DNA of 64,000 nt from Microcaldota archaeon (GTDB lineage Archaea > Micrarchaeota > Micrarchaeia > Micrarchaeales > Micrarchaeaceae), in assembly GCA_021827995.1 (NCBI GenBank), contig JAKATK010000001.1, forward strand, positions 124,001 to 188,000, given 5' to 3'. The stretch's first letter is position 1. Every line of letters starts with the position of its first letter. Positions 7,684-17,309 of the stretch are shown here, in pieces. The translations under genes were made by a program, and so were the position numbers. The notes under the pieces were generated by a model. That model did no database searches, was not told the DNA's origin, and worked only from the letters and a program-made list of their open reading frames with translations.

Positions 7684-10230
7684 GTTTCCATGACTGAAAA
7701 GTCGTGGCTCCATTGAAGCATCACATCGTTCTGCTGCGGTACCCCTATGCCTGTGCAGTTTCCATGACTGAAAAGTCGTGGCTCCATTGAAGCGTGCCTT
7801 CTATTTGCATCTCTTCTTCCAATTCTTTCTGTTTCCATGACTGAAAAGTCGTGGCTCCATTGAAGCTTTAATGCAATTGCTAATGTAATGAATGTTATTG
7901 TGTCGTTTCCATGACTGAAAAGTCGTGGCTCCATTGAAGCCTCAAAAGTAAGTATCGCTGTTTAGGGGGTTATCTCGGTTTCCATGACTGAAAAGTCGTG
8001 GCTCCATTGAAGCCAATTCGTATCTGAATGGTATGACGTTATAAACGTTGTAGTTTCCATGACTGAAAAGTCGTGGCTCCATTGAAGCAAGAGGTAATAA
8101 AACGAAAACCGAAAACGAAGAGAGAGTTTCCATGACTGAAAAGTCGTGGCTCCATTGAAGCTGCACGATGGAACGCATATAACATACGACCCCCAGCAAG
8201 TTTCCATGACTGAAAAGTCGTGGCTCCATTGAAGCTCTATTTTTTCTATCTCGTCGTTTCCGAGTATAGACCTAGTTTCCATGACTGAAAAGTCGTGGCT
8301 CCATTGAAGCATCCTGTCATAAGTATTTCATATATATCTTCTTGTGGAGGTTTCCATGACTGAAAAGTCGTGGCTCCATTGAAGCATATCCGAAGCCATT
8401 TCATTCACCATTTGTTCGCATCAGTTTCCATGACTGAAAAGTCGTGGCTCCATTGAAGCGTGATATCATTCGGCGTCGCGCTTGGTCTGGAATTGGGAGA
8501 GGTTTCCATGACTGAAAAGTCGTGGCTCCATTGAAGCACACCCTTGAGGCCGTAGCCCGTCGCGTTGTATGCGAGTTTCCATGACTGAAAAGTCGTGGCT
8601 CCATTGAAGCAAGAGGAATAGATAAAATGAAAAACGACGACGAGGAGAGGTTTCCATGACTGAAAAGTCGTGGCTCCATTGAAGCGTGGTCTATATGGAT
8701 TTTACCGAATTGCTATCCCTCATGTTTCCATGACTGAAAAGTCGTGGCTCCATTGAAGCGTTGAGGGTGCCACAAAACTTAACATAGGGTTGATATGGTT
8801 TCCATGACTGAAAAGTCGTGGCTCCATTGAAGCCAGACATCGTTTTCAGCACCACATCGCGGAACGCAATTGTTTCCATGACTGAAAAGTCGTGGCTCCA
8901 TTGAAGCCCGTATGACCTGCTCGTGGCAGCGTTCCTGCTCACGGTTTCCATGACTGAAAAGTCGTGGCTCCATTGAAGCCCGGACTTCATCAAGCTGTAC
9001 TACGAGAACGTAGTCGGCGTTTCCATGACTGAAAAGTCGTGGCTCCATTGAAGCTCAGACGGACTAAAGAAACTGAAGGGCATACGCCACAAGTTTCCAT
9101 GACTGAAAAGTCGTGGCTCCATTGAAGCTGATCGCATTGTACAACACCTTTAGGCTAACCTCTTTTGGTTTCCATGACTGAAAAGTCGTGGCTCCATTGA
9201 AGCGAGGCATATCTATACACCTTTCTACACATCACAGCGAGTTTCCATGACTGAAAAGTCGTGGCTCCATTGAAGCGGTGCGTGCCCCCTCTGCGGCCTG
9301 CATCTGTCGTACAAGTTTCCATGACTGAAAAGTCGTGGCTCCATTGAAGCACTATGTTGTTCTTAATGCGCAGGAGCCAATCGATGTTGGTTTCCATGAC
9401 TGAAAAGTCGTGGCTCCATTGAAGCGGCGCGTTCTCCTACAACCGTACCATATACGCCGTTCGTTTCCATGACTGAAAAGTCGTGGCTCCATTGAAGCCT
9501 GCTCAAGTACAGCGCCGCGCAGTTCAACTCGCACCTGGTTTCCATGACTGAAAAGTCGTGGCTCCATTGAAGCTTGTAGGTGCTGCCGGCTTCGTCGTGG
9601 AGCTCCACAGTTTCCATGACTAAAAAGTCGTGGCTCCATTGAAGCACGCCATCTATTGTAATAAGGTACATCGTATTGGCTGGTTTCCATGACTGAAAAG
9701 TCGTGGCTCCATTGAAGCAAAGAAGCCCTGCTGGGCTGCTGCTCGTGCTATCGCCTCGTTTCCATGACTGAAAAGTCGTGGCTCCATTGAAGCCAGCCCA
9801 GGGACTTCGCCGCCTGCAGCCTGTGGTTGGTTTCCATGACCGAAAAGTCGTGGCTCCATTGAAGCTGACGACACTAGGCCAGGCTGATGCGCTGCAGGCG
9901 CAGTTTCCATGACTGAAAAGTCGTGGCTCCATCGAAGCCCATATGTTGTGTGCCCATCCATCTAATGCATTGTCAGTTTCCATGACTGAAAAGTCGTGGC
10001 TCCATTGACGCCCTTGGAGGTGTGAACATGACGAAGAGACCGGACATGGTTTCCATGACCGAAAAGTCGTGGCTCCATTGAAGCGTTACCCCTGCCTTCT
10101 GCGCGTACGGCGCGACCGGCAGTTTCCATGACCGAAAAGTCGTGGCTCCATTGAAGCTGCGCTTTGCGTATCGCATTGACGAGACGCTTCTCGCGTTTCC
10201 ATGACCGAAAAGTCGTGGCTCCATTGAAAG
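7684..10230 (+). CRISPR. CRISPR array, 35 repeats of 36 bp and 34 spacers
   Basis: The 36-base repeat begins GTTTCCATGACTGAAAAG and ends GTGGCTCCATTGAAGC. It recurs 35 times (first at 7684, last at 10195) with spacers of about 36 to 42 bases. The ATTGAAGC end is the form expected for an 8-nt crRNA 5' handle, so transcription is plus-strand, away from cas2. The repeat resembles bacterial type I-C/I-G repeats of the CTTCAATG...GGAAAC group when read on the other strand. Repeats from 7684 to about 9573 are uniform; then variants appear: TAAAAAG in the repeat at 9610, GACCGAAAAG in those at 9830, 10049, 10122 and 10195, CCATCGAAGC at 9903, ATTGACGC at 9976, and ATTGAAAG in the last. This marks the array's old end. 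Confidence 0.98.
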
Positions 10231-10350
10231 TTTATGGGTTAAAGACCTGATCTTTCATTCCTGGCTAGCCACCATTTGGTGTCGACGCCTGCACAAGGAA
10301 TTAAAGTGTTCCTTGGCATACTAGATGGGATTCCCGTGCTACGCACTACG

Positions 10351-11628
10351 ATGATAGGGGAGATAACCCAGGCCATGGCAGGCAGCGAGGTCACTATAGC
10401 TGGCTGGGTGCACGAGGTGCGCGAGCTCGGCAAGCTGACCTTCATGCTGGTCAGGGACCGCACCGGCATAGTGCAGGTTGTAGCGAAGTCCGGCGCGACC
10501 GAACCTGCGGTTAAGGCCGCCATGAGCATGCCGAAGGAGAGCGTTGTCAAGGTCACTGGCACGGTCAAGCTGAGCAAGGAGGCCAGGTCCGGCTACGAGA
10601 TTGTACCAAAGGAAGTGGTCGACCTCAACCCCCTGTCTGCGATAATACCGTTCGAGGTGACCGGCAAGGTGCCTGCCGAGCTCGATGTCAGGCTGGACCA
10701 CAGGTACATAGACCTGAGGCGCCTTGAAACCACCGCAGTGTTCAACATCGAGTCGACCATATTGAGGAGCTTCAGGGAGGTGCTGACTGGCCTGGGCTTC
10801 ATGGAGATACGCACGCCATCCATAGTCAAAGAGGCCACTGAGGGCGGCACCGAGCTTTTCGGCGTGGACTACTTCGAGTCCAAGGCTTACCTGGCGCAGT
10901 CGCCGCAGCTCTACAAGCAGATGGCCGTCATAGGCGGCCTGGACCGCGTCTTCATAATAACTCCGGTGTTCAGGGCGGAGAAGTCCAACACGACGTACCA
11001 CCTAACAGAATCGACGCAAATGGATATAGAGATCGGCTTCGCAAACGCCGACGACGCGATAGACGTCCTGAAGAAGGTCGTTACTGGTATACTCAAGGGC
11101 GTCAAGGAGCGCAATGCAGCTGACTTAGAGATACTCGGTGTCAAGGGCTTCGACGTGCCGGAGATAAAGGAGGTGACCTACAATGAGCTCATTGACAGGA
11201 TCAGGGCCGACGGCACTGAAATAAAGTCCGGCGACGACATATCCAGGAAGGAGGAGGACATGGTGCGCCGCTTGTACGGCGACGCCGTTGTGGTAAGGAA
11301 GTTCCCGGCCAGCCTCAGGGCCTTCTATTCAATGCCGAGCCCGGACAACGCGGAGCTGACCGAGAGCTACGATTTCATATACAAGGGGCTCGAGATATGC
11401 AGCGGCGCGCAGAGGATACACAAGCCAGAGATGCTGGTCGAATCGCTCGAGAGGAAGGGGCTCGACCCGGAGGACTTCAAATCGTATGTCGACGCGTTCA
11501 GGTGCGGGGCTCCGCCGCACGCTGGGTGGAGCATCGGCCTGGAGAGGCTAGCCATGAGGATAGCCGGCGTCAGCAACATAAGGGAGTGCTCGCTGTTCCC
11601 TAGGGACAGGAAGCGCCTGACCCCATGA
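10351..11628 (+). CDS. aspS: Aspartyl-tRNA synthetase, archaeal type
   Basis: A 425-residue class II synthetase. Residues 1-100 are the OB-fold anticodon domain (GWVHEVRELGKLTFMLVRD); the catalytic core follows with a RYIDLRR stretch, motif 2 FRAE at residues 207-210 and motif 3 GLERL from residue 396. It charges tRNA-Asp, possibly also tRNA-Asn if the strain uses the transamidation route, which the sequence alone does not tell. The ATG at 10351 is preferred over an in-frame opening at 10276 because the family starts near this point. It is the first host-like gene after the array, and composition rises sharply in GC here. It ends tail-to-tail with the MeaB gene, five bases apart. Confidence 0.93.
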   Translation: MIGEITQAMAGSEVTIAGWVHEVRELGKLTFMLVRDRTGIVQVVAKSGATEPAVKAAMSMPKESVVKVTGTVKLSKEARSGYEIVPKEVVDLNPLSAIIPFEVTGKVPAELDVRLDHRYIDLRRLETTAVFNIESTILRSFREVLTGLGFMEIRTPSIVKEATEGGTELFGVDYFESKAYLAQSPQLYKQMAVIGGLDRVFIITPVFRAEKSNTTYHLTESTQMDIEIGFANADDAIDVLKKVVTGILKGVKERNAADLEILGVKGFDVPEIKEVTYNELIDRIRADGTEIKSGDDISRKEEDMVRRLYGDAVVVRKFPASLRAFYSMPSPDNAELTESYDFIYKGLEICSGAQRIHKPEMLVESLERKGLDPEDFKSYVDAFRCGAPPHAGWSIGLERLAMRIAGVSNIRECSLFPRDRKRLTP

Positions 11629-11633
11629 ACGGC

Positions 11634-12584
11634 CTATCTCTTTGGCCTGCGGCTGCGACCGCCTTCAATGTCGCCTTGCAGTAGTCGCGCCGCAGCAGCG
11701 TACGGGTCCATACTCTCGGCCATTTGGCCAATGGCAGCGGCATGCCCGTCGATCAGCGCGTCCACCCGTCTCGAGGAGAGCTCCTTCGCTATGCGCGATA
11801 CCTCTGACCTGAACGCCCTCTCCGCGAACTCCTTCGCATTGACCTTGGATTCATGGTCGCCTATGAGGCGCACTAGCTCGTCTATGCCGCGCCTAGAGGT
11901 GCAGCTCGTGAGCGCTATGTCCTTGTTCTGGCCGCCGCTTATCGTGGACAGGTAGGACCTGACCGCCCCGGCAGCCCTGTCAGAGCCCTCCAGTTCGGCC
12001 TTGTTTATCACGAAGATGTCCGCTATCTCCATAATGCCAGCCTTCATCGCCTGCACCTCGTCGCCCAGCCCAGGCGACAGCACCAGAAGCACCGTCGACG
12101 ATATGTTGGCTATGTCGGTGTCCGCCTGGCCTGAGCCCACTGACTCGACCACGATCATGTCGAAGCCGGCGCTCGCGAGCGTTATGATCGCGTTTATTAT
12201 CGATACCGATAGGCCGCCCTTCGCGCCGCGGGTCGCTATGCTGCGCATGAATACGTGCTTGGATGAGAGCGCCTCCTCCATGCGTATCCTGTTGCCCAGG
12301 AAGGAGCCGCCGCTGAACGGGCTCGACGCATCTACGGCAACTACGCCAACCTTGTGACCCTGCTCGACGAGCTTGGGCACTATCAGCGATATCAGCGTGC
12401 TCTTGCCGCAGCCTGGCGGACCGGTCAGGCCTATGACCCTCGGCATGCTGCCCGGCCTGTACAGGCCCTTTATTATTCTTGAGAATAGCTCTGGCTCGTC
12501 CTCAGCTATCGATATGCACCTCGCTATGCTGGCCCTGTCGCCCCTCCTGAGGCCCTCAGCTATGGCCCTGGCGGTGTCGGTCAT
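11634..12584 (-). CDS. meaB: MeaB/ArgK-type G3E GTPase, B12-mutase chaperone
   Basis: A 316-residue P-loop GTPase with Walker A GPPGCGKST (residues 55-63), a VVAVDASSPFSGG stretch, VVESVGSGQADTD and NKAEL. This is the MeaB/ArgK family that loads and protects the adenosylcobalamin cofactor of acyl-CoA mutases. The start overlaps the stop of the B12-binding mutase subunit by four bases, which ties it to that enzyme. It is the last gene of a five-gene minus-strand operon that begins near 16391. Confidence 0.92.
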   Translation of the reverse strand: MTDTARAIAEGLRRGDRASIARCISIAEDEPELFSRIIKGLYRPGSMPRVIGLTGPPGCGKSTLISLIVPKLVEQGHKVGVVAVDASSPFSGGSFLGNRIRMEEALSSKHVFMRSIATRGAKGGLSVSIINAIITLASAGFDMIVVESVGSGQADTDIANISSTVLLVLSPGLGDEVQAMKAGIMEIADIFVINKAELEGSDRAAGAVRSYLSTISGGQNKDIALTSCTSRRGIDELVRLIGDHESKVNAKEFAERAFRSEVSRIAKELSSRRVDALIDGHAAAIGQMAESMDPYAAAARLLQGDIEGGRSRRPKR

Positions 12585-13027
12585 GCAACCCTGCGCCTGC
12601 GCCTGACTTCGGCGGCGCGCTCGCGGACGTGAGTTATGATCGTCTCCAGCGGCGTGCCCGGGCCGTAGTTGCCGGTGACGCCCATGCGCTCGAGCCTGGG
12701 CCTGTCGCGCGGCGGTATTATGCCACCGCCTATCACAGCTACGTCGCCCGCGTGCCTAGCCCTGAGGAGCTCCATGACCTTCTTGAATATCGTCATGTGC
12801 GAGCCGTTGAGCAGGCTTATGGCTATCACGTCGACGTCCTCGTCGATCGCTATGTCTACGATCTGCTCCGGAGTGGGCAGCAGGCCGGGGTATATAACTT
12901 CCATGCCCGCGTCCCTGAACGCCCTGGCTAGCACATAGACGCCACGGTCGTGGCCGTCTATCGCCGGCTTCGCCAGCAGCACCCTTATGGGCCGCTCAGA
13001 TGATCCTCGGCTCTTTCCACTCGCCAT
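12581..13027 (-). CDS. Acyl-CoA mutase small subunit, B12-binding domain
   Basis: About 148 residues forming a Rossmann-like cobalamin domain. The lower-ligand motif DGHDRG (Asp-x-His-x-x-Gly), the SLLNGSH loop and the GGGIIPP loop are all present. It pairs with the separate catalytic subunit encoded upstream, as in archaeal split mutases. Candidate ATG starts are 13027, 13033 and 13057; all overlap the 3' end of the large-subunit gene, so the genes are translationally coupled. A run of five arginines occurs near the C-terminus. Confidence 0.92.
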   Translation of the reverse strand: MASGKSRGSSERPIRVLLAKPAIDGHDRGVYVLARAFRDAGMEVIYPGLLPTPEQIVDIAIDEDVDVIAISLLNGSHMTIFKKVMELLRARHAGDVAVIGGGIIPPRDRPRLERMGVTGNYGPGTPLETIITHVRERAAEVRRRRRVA

Positions 13028-14726
13028 AAACATCCCTGCCAACCTTGACGATCTCACCTATGGTAGCGTAAGCCTTCACCGCATCTATTACGTGCGGCAC
13101 CAGGTTCGCAGTCTCTGACCGCATGGCCTCGCGCAACCTGTCGAGGGCACGGCTCACCTCCGCTTCGTCGCGCGAGCGCTTCACATCGGCAAGGCGCCTC
13201 TTCTGCGCCAGTTCGGCCTTCCTGCTTATCTTGAGTATGTTTATCGGTGCCTCGTCCTCTTCCTGGTACTTGTTCACGCCGACCATGACCGCCTCGCCGG
13301 CCTCGATGCGCCTCTGCCTCTGGTATGACGCGTCGGCTATCTCGCGCTGCGGGTAGCCGTCCTCAACGGCCTTGAGTATCCCGCCCAGTTCGTCAAGTTT
13401 CTCGAAGTACCTGTATGCCTCGAGCTCTATCCTGTTTGTCAGGTATTCAAGGTAGTAAGAGCCGCCCATCGGGTCAGCGACGTCCTTGATTCCGGTCTCC
13501 TCAGCTATCACCTGCTGCGTTCGGAGCGCGACCTTGGCCGCGGCCTCGGTTGGCAGCGCAAGCGCCTCGTCATACGAGTTCGTGTGCAGGCTCTGCGCGC
13601 CCCCGAGCACTGCGTATAGGGCTTCGAGGGCGGTCCTGGCTATGTTGTTCAGGGGCTGCTGCCATGTGAGCGTGTAGCCCGACGTCTGCGCGTGGAAGCG
13701 TAGCTTCAGGGACCTCTCGTCCTTCGCGCCGTAGAGCTCCCTCATTACTGTAGCCCAGATCCTCCTGGCCGCCCTGAACTTCGCGATCTCCTCGAACATG
13801 TCCATCGACGAGTCGAAGAAGAACGATATGCGCGGCGCGAAGTCGTCGACCTTGAGGCCTGCCGCGATGCCCATGTCGACATAGTGGAAGCCGTCTGCCA
13901 GTGTGAACGCGAGCTCCTGCGCCGCCGTCGACCCTGCCTCGCGTATGTGGTAGCCAGACACGCTTATGAAGTTCCACTTCGGCATGTTGTTGACCGAGTA
14001 GAGCATCATGTCGCGTATCATGCGCAGGTGCGCCTTCGGCGGGTAGAACCACTCCTTCTGCGCTATGTACTCCTTTAGTATGTCAGCCTGCAGCGTGCCG
14101 GCCAGTCTAGACTGGTTTATGCCGCGCTTCTGTGCCACGGCTATGTACATCGCGAACAGTATTATCGCCGGAGCGTTTATCGTCATGGAGGTGCTGACCT
14201 TGTCTAGGGGTATGCCGTCGAATATGACCTCCATGTCCTTGAGCGTCGTGACGTTCACGCCGCACTTCCCTATCTCGCCCTCGGCCCTTTCGCTGTCGCA
14301 GTCCACGCCGTACAGCGTGGGCTCGTCGAATGCTATGCTGAGGCCGGTCTCACCATGCTTGAGCAGGTACTTCAGCCTCGAGTTCGTGTCCTCAGGTATG
14401 CCGAAGCCGGAGAACATCCGCATGGTCCAGGGCTTGCCCGCATACATGTTCGGGTATATGCCGCGCGTGAACGGATACATGCCAGGCATGTCAGCGCCGC
14501 CATCATGCGCGGAATCCGCGCTGGTATAAACGAGCCTGCCTGCAGAAGCAAGGCCCTTCTGCCACGGTATCAGGACGCGCTTCTCCCATGAGTCGTATGC
14601 CTCGTTCCTGGAATCAACGGCCTTCGAGAGCCTCGCGACCTTGCTGCGCCAATACTTGAGCCTGGAGCTTGCTGGCGCCTGGCGCTCGCCGCCTACCGCT
14701 GTGCTGCCGACCCTTGGCGCGGCCAT
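12996..14726 (-). CDS. Acyl-CoA mutase large subunit, isobutyryl-CoA-mutase-like
   Basis: A 576-residue TIM-barrel catalytic subunit ([64 protein letters not shown]). In Propionibacterium methylmalonyl-CoA mutase, Tyr89 and Arg207 bind the substrate carboxylate. Aligning the surrounding motifs by eye, the equivalent residues here are Phe105 (codon 14412-14414) and Gln223 (codon 14058-14060), spaced 118 residues as in the reference. Phe/Gln is the published isobutyryl-CoA mutase signature. The active-site Tyr-His pair is kept. So it may interconvert isobutyryl-CoA and butyryl-CoA rather than act on methylmalonyl-CoA. The ATG at 14726 is used; a GTG three bases earlier overlaps the coxG stop. 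Confidence 0.9.
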   Translation of the reverse strand: MAAPRVGSTAVGGERQAPASSRLKYWRSKVARLSKAVDSRNEAYDSWEKRVLIPWQKGLASAGRLVYTSADSAHDGGADMPGMYPFTRGIYPNMYAGKPWTMRMFSGFGIPEDTNSRLKYLLKHGETGLSIAFDEPTLYGVDCDSERAEGEIGKCGVNVTTLKDMEVIFDGIPLDKVSTSMTINAPAIILFAMYIAVAQKRGINQSRLAGTLQADILKEYIAQKEWFYPPKAHLRMIRDMMLYSVNNMPKWNFISVSGYHIREAGSTAAQELAFTLADGFHYVDMGIAAGLKVDDFAPRISFFFDSSMDMFEEIAKFRAARRIWATVMRELYGAKDERSLKLRFHAQTSGYTLTWQQPLNNIARTALEALYAVLGGAQSLHTNSYDEALALPTEAAAKVALRTQQVIAEETGIKDVADPMGGSYYLEYLTNRIELEAYRYFEKLDELGGILKAVEDGYPQREIADASYQRQRRIEAGEAVMVGVNKYQEEDEAPINILKISRKAELAQKRRLADVKRSRDEAEVSRALDRLREAMRSETANLVPHVIDAVKAYATIGEIVKVGRDVYGEWKEPRII

Positions 14727-14728
14727 CA

Positions 14729-15172
14729 CTACACCTTCTCTACGGAACCCTTTATGTTATCCAGTATCAGGTCTATCTGCTCCTTGCTCTTCTTCTTCAT
14801 GACTGCTTCTGGCACGCCGCTAACGAGGCCGGTGAGCGTGAAGACCGCATTCCAATGCATCGACGAAGAATCGCCGCTGCCGCCCAGCTCGAACGACAGC
14901 GAAACGCCGACCTTGCTGCCCACACCCGAACCCTCCAGCGAGTACGACGCCCTGCCCGAGCCGGCCTCGTCAATCCTGCCCTTCATGTTGAACGTGCCCC
15001 TCACGAAGCCTATGCCTACCCTGACGTTTACGGAGAAGTTCTTGTCGTCTATTTTCGTGAAGCCCTCGGTATCTGGTATGCATCCCGCGACACGGCTCGT
15101 GTCTGTGAGGAATTCGAAAAGCGCCTTTGATGGCGCCGCGATCTCCGCGGTGCCTTCGAACTTTATCTGCAT
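14729..15172 (-). CDS. CoxG-like SRPBCC protein
   Basis: A 147-residue protein of the carbon monoxide dehydrogenase subunit G (CoxG, SRPBCC/START-like) family: an N-terminal [20 protein letters not shown], a CIPDTEGF motif and a C-terminal amphipathic helix. These domains bind hydrophobic ligands or tether complexes to membranes; no CO dehydrogenase genes are nearby, so the CODH role is not implied. The start at 15172 follows the acyl-CoA dehydrogenase stop by one base, and its stop touches the mutase start, so it is a true member of this operon. Its job in acyl-CoA metabolism is unknown. Confidence 0.8.
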   Translation of the reverse strand: MQIKFEGTAEIAAPSKALFEFLTDTSRVAGCIPDTEGFTKIDDKNFSVNVRVGIGFVRGTFNMKGRIDEAGSGRASYSLEGSGVGSKVGVSLSFELGGSGDSSSMHWNAVFTLTGLVSGVPEAVMKKKSKEQIDLILDNIKGSVEKV

Positions 15173-15173
15173 G

Positions 15174-16391
15174 TCAATCGAACGCTCTGAAATCGTCGCC
15201 GAGAACGCCAGAAGCGATCTTGAGCTCCTGTATCTCGTCGCTGCCCTCATATATGCGCGTGACCCTGCTGTCGATGAAGAGCGGCCCTACCGGAGAGAGC
15301 AGGGAGTAGCCGAAGCCGCCGAAGATCTGGACGGCCCTGTCAGCAGACTCGAAGGCGAGCCTCGACGCTATCTTCTTCGCGAGCGATGCCCTCAGGTCCA
15401 TCTCGCGCGCAAGCTCCTTGTCCGTCGGGTTCGCGTCGTATTGCTCCTTCCTTATAGCAGCATAGTAGAGCGGCCACCTGGCCATCTCCAGGTTCTGCCT
15501 TATCTCTGCTATGTGCTTCTGTATGAGCTGGTGCTTGCCTATGAGCTTGCCGTGCTGGAACCTCTCCCTAGCCCTCTGCGTGGCCGCGCTGAGGCTCTGC
15601 TCTATGATGCCCACGCAGCCCGCTGCGATGCCCATCCTGCCGTTGAGCAGGGACGAGTACGCGACGTGCAGGCCCTTGCCGAGCTCGCCGAGCAGGTTCT
15701 CCTTCGGCACCTCCATGTCCTTGAACTCTGGCATGGCTGTGTCAGAAGTGAAGAGCCCTATCTTCTCCTCCATGCGCATGGCGCTGAAGCCCGAGGTCTT
15801 CGTGTCGACCACGAAGGCGCTTATCTTCTTGTCGCTCTTCGATCTCGCGAAAACTATCATCGCATCTGCGACCGAGCCGTTTGAGATCAGGTACTTGGTC
15901 CCGTTTATAACATACGAGCTGCCATTGTCCTCGAAGTTGGTCTCTAGCGAGGCCGGATCGCTGCCGTGCTCCGGTTCCGTGAGCCCGAATGCGAGGACCT
16001 TGTCGCCGTTCGCAGCCGGCTTGAGGTACTTCTCGCGCAGGTGGTCGCTGCCCCAGCGCTGCAGCGCCAGGCTGCACAGGAATACCTGCACGTTGTAGAA
16101 ACTGCCGAAGCCCATGCCAAGATGGCCTAGCCGCTGCTTGACGAGTGCTGCGACCAGTGGACTGGCACCTAGCCCGCCGTACTCCTTCTTTATCGGAACC
16201 TTGAACAGCCCGTGCTTCTTGGCTATGGCTGGCGCCTCAGGGTCATACTCCCTCTTTATGTAGTGCTCGAACTCCGGCACTGCCAGCTCTTCTGCCGCAG
16301 CGTCAGCCGCATCGAGTATGCGCAATTCGTCGTCGCTGAACTTGTGTATGTGCTTCAAATCTTCGATTGTGCTCTGAAACATAGCGTCCAT
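15174..16391 (-). CDS. Acyl-CoA dehydrogenase
   Basis: About 405 residues of the FAD acyl-CoA dehydrogenase family: helical N-terminal domain, LTEPEHGSD in the FAD-binding beta domain, and the C-terminal helical domain with FGGFGY and IYEGSDEIQ; the Glu in the latter matches the catalytic base of the short/medium-chain enzymes. It introduces the alpha-beta double bond into acyl-CoA and passes electrons to ETF. The start 16391 is chosen because a TATA-like stretch (TTAAAAATG/TTAAAACC) near 16455-16475 would place transcription start between it and the upstream ATG at 16466. It leads an operon with coxG, the mutase and meaB, consistent with short branched acyl-CoA use. Confidence 0.9.
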   Translation of the reverse strand: MDAMFQSTIEDLKHIHKFSDDELRILDAADAAAEELAVPEFEHYIKREYDPEAPAIAKKHGLFKVPIKKEYGGLGASPLVAALVKQRLGHLGMGFGSFYNVQVFLCSLALQRWGSDHLREKYLKPAANGDKVLAFGLTEPEHGSDPASLETNFEDNGSSYVINGTKYLISNGSVADAMIVFARSKSDKKISAFVVDTKTSGFSAMRMEEKIGLFTSDTAMPEFKDMEVPKENLLGELGKGLHVAYSSLLNGRMGIAAGCVGIIEQSLSAATQRARERFQHGKLIGKHQLIQKHIAEIRQNLEMARWPLYYAAIRKEQYDANPTDKELAREMDLRASLAKKIASRLAFESADRAVQIFGGFGYSLLSPVGPLFIDSRVTRIYEGSDEIQELKIASGVLGDDFRAFD

Positions 16392-16577
16392 AGGAGACCA
16401 CTGTTGCCAGCCATCCGGTCTAGCAAATGCCGAACGCCTGGTTTCAATTAAGAATGGTTTTAACATTTTTAATGCTTCGCGTGGATTCCTGACTCATGTG
16501 GGCCGGCGCGCAGGAACTGGGGCAGGCAGCGACACCGGATATGACAGCAGACCGGCTTTTGTTTATGATACCCATTG

Positions 16578-16587
16578 ATTTAAAAAC
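16578..16587 (+). promoter_or_regulatory. TATA box for the DUF981 gene
   Basis: ATTTAAAAAC lies about 31 to 40 bases ahead of the ATG at 16618, giving a leaderless or near-leaderless transcript. Confidence 0.55.
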
Positions 16588-16617
16588 TCTGGCAAGCAAA
16601 GCTAATCGGTGGATTAG

Positions 16618-17235
16618 ATGGTTTTCATAGACGACCTGGCCTTCTCGCTTTTCACACTTAGCTTCGCAGGCCTGTTGCTCTTCTACACGATAGCGTCGCT
16701 GTACTTCGTCTACAAGAAACAGCACAGCGAGTTCAAGGAGTACTTGGGCAGCTCTGACGCGCCGCTTATGGTGGTCGGCCTCTTGATGGTCGTGAGCGGC
16801 CTGTGGGGGCAGTTCACGTGGCCGTTGCCAGGCAGCTACAATATACTGTTCTACGACCCATACCTGGCCTTCGGCATCCTGCTCGTCGCGTTCGCGCTAT
16901 CGGTCAGGGAGGGCGTGCGGCTCGAGTACTCTGGCTTTCTCGGCCTCATGGTCGGGGCCATGACCATGGTGTATGGCGTGGTAGGCTATAACGCCGGTTT
17001 GACCCAGGAGCCTGTGGCGCTACTGCTCATGTACCTGCTCTACGGCCTCGCCGGCATATTCGCGTACCCTGTGTCGCTGATAGCCGACAGGCTGCCAGGC
17101 TTGATGCGCAGGAACCTGTGGCCGGGCTGGAACATTTGCCTGGTCGCCTTCGGCGTATTCCTGGTCATAGCTAGCCTACTGGCGGCTTTCGTGGGCGTGG
17201 CAGCGTTACCGGTGCATCTGGCTACGCCGCCGTGA
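16618..17235 (+). CDS. DUF981-like archaeal membrane protein
   Basis: A 205-residue protein with about six or seven hydrophobic segments. The pattern LMVVSGLWGQFTWPLPGSYN followed by LFYDPYLAFG resembles the archaeal DUF981 family of unknown function. It has its own TATA box and divergent orientation from the acyl-CoA dehydrogenase operon, sharing their intergenic region. The next gene downstream has its own promoter. No functional residues can be named. The family call comes from recognised sequence pattern only. Confidence 0.65.
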   Translation: MVFIDDLAFSLFTLSFAGLLLFYTIASLYFVYKKQHSEFKEYLGSSDAPLMVVGLLMVVSGLWGQFTWPLPGSYNILFYDPYLAFGILLVAFALSVREGVRLEYSGFLGLMVGAMTMVYGVVGYNAGLTQEPVALLLMYLLYGLAGIFAYPVSLIADRLPGLMRRNLWPGWNICLVAFGVFLVIASLLAAFVGVAALPVHLATPP

Positions 17236-17264
17236 ATAAGCCCAAGCATAGGCCAGAGAAAGAC

Positions 17265-17304
17265 GTATAAATATCGCATGCCAAACGCTTATTGGCATGG
17301 TGAG
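17265..17304 (+). promoter_or_regulatory. TATA box and ribosome site for the proteasome-like gene
   Basis: GTATAAATAT at 17265-17274 and a GGTGAG ribosome-binding motif at 17299-17304, six bases ahead of the ATG at 17310. The motif pairs with the CACC of the 16S tail seen at 59.65 kb. Confidence 0.7.
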
Positions 17305-17309
17305 ATTGC

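Noticed and set aside
7611-10224. Open frames across the array rich in WSHDFSVMET and MEPRLFSHGN
   Set aside because: They are translations of the CRISPR repeat; 36-base repeats with spacers of mixed length cannot be a real repeat protein.
10339-11001. 220-residue minus-strand frame opposite aspS
   Set aside because: Shadow of the AspRS gene, whose motifs are intact.
14729-15172. Evidence for CO dehydrogenase
   Set aside because: Only the CoxG-like domain is present; no CoxLMS genes lie nearby.
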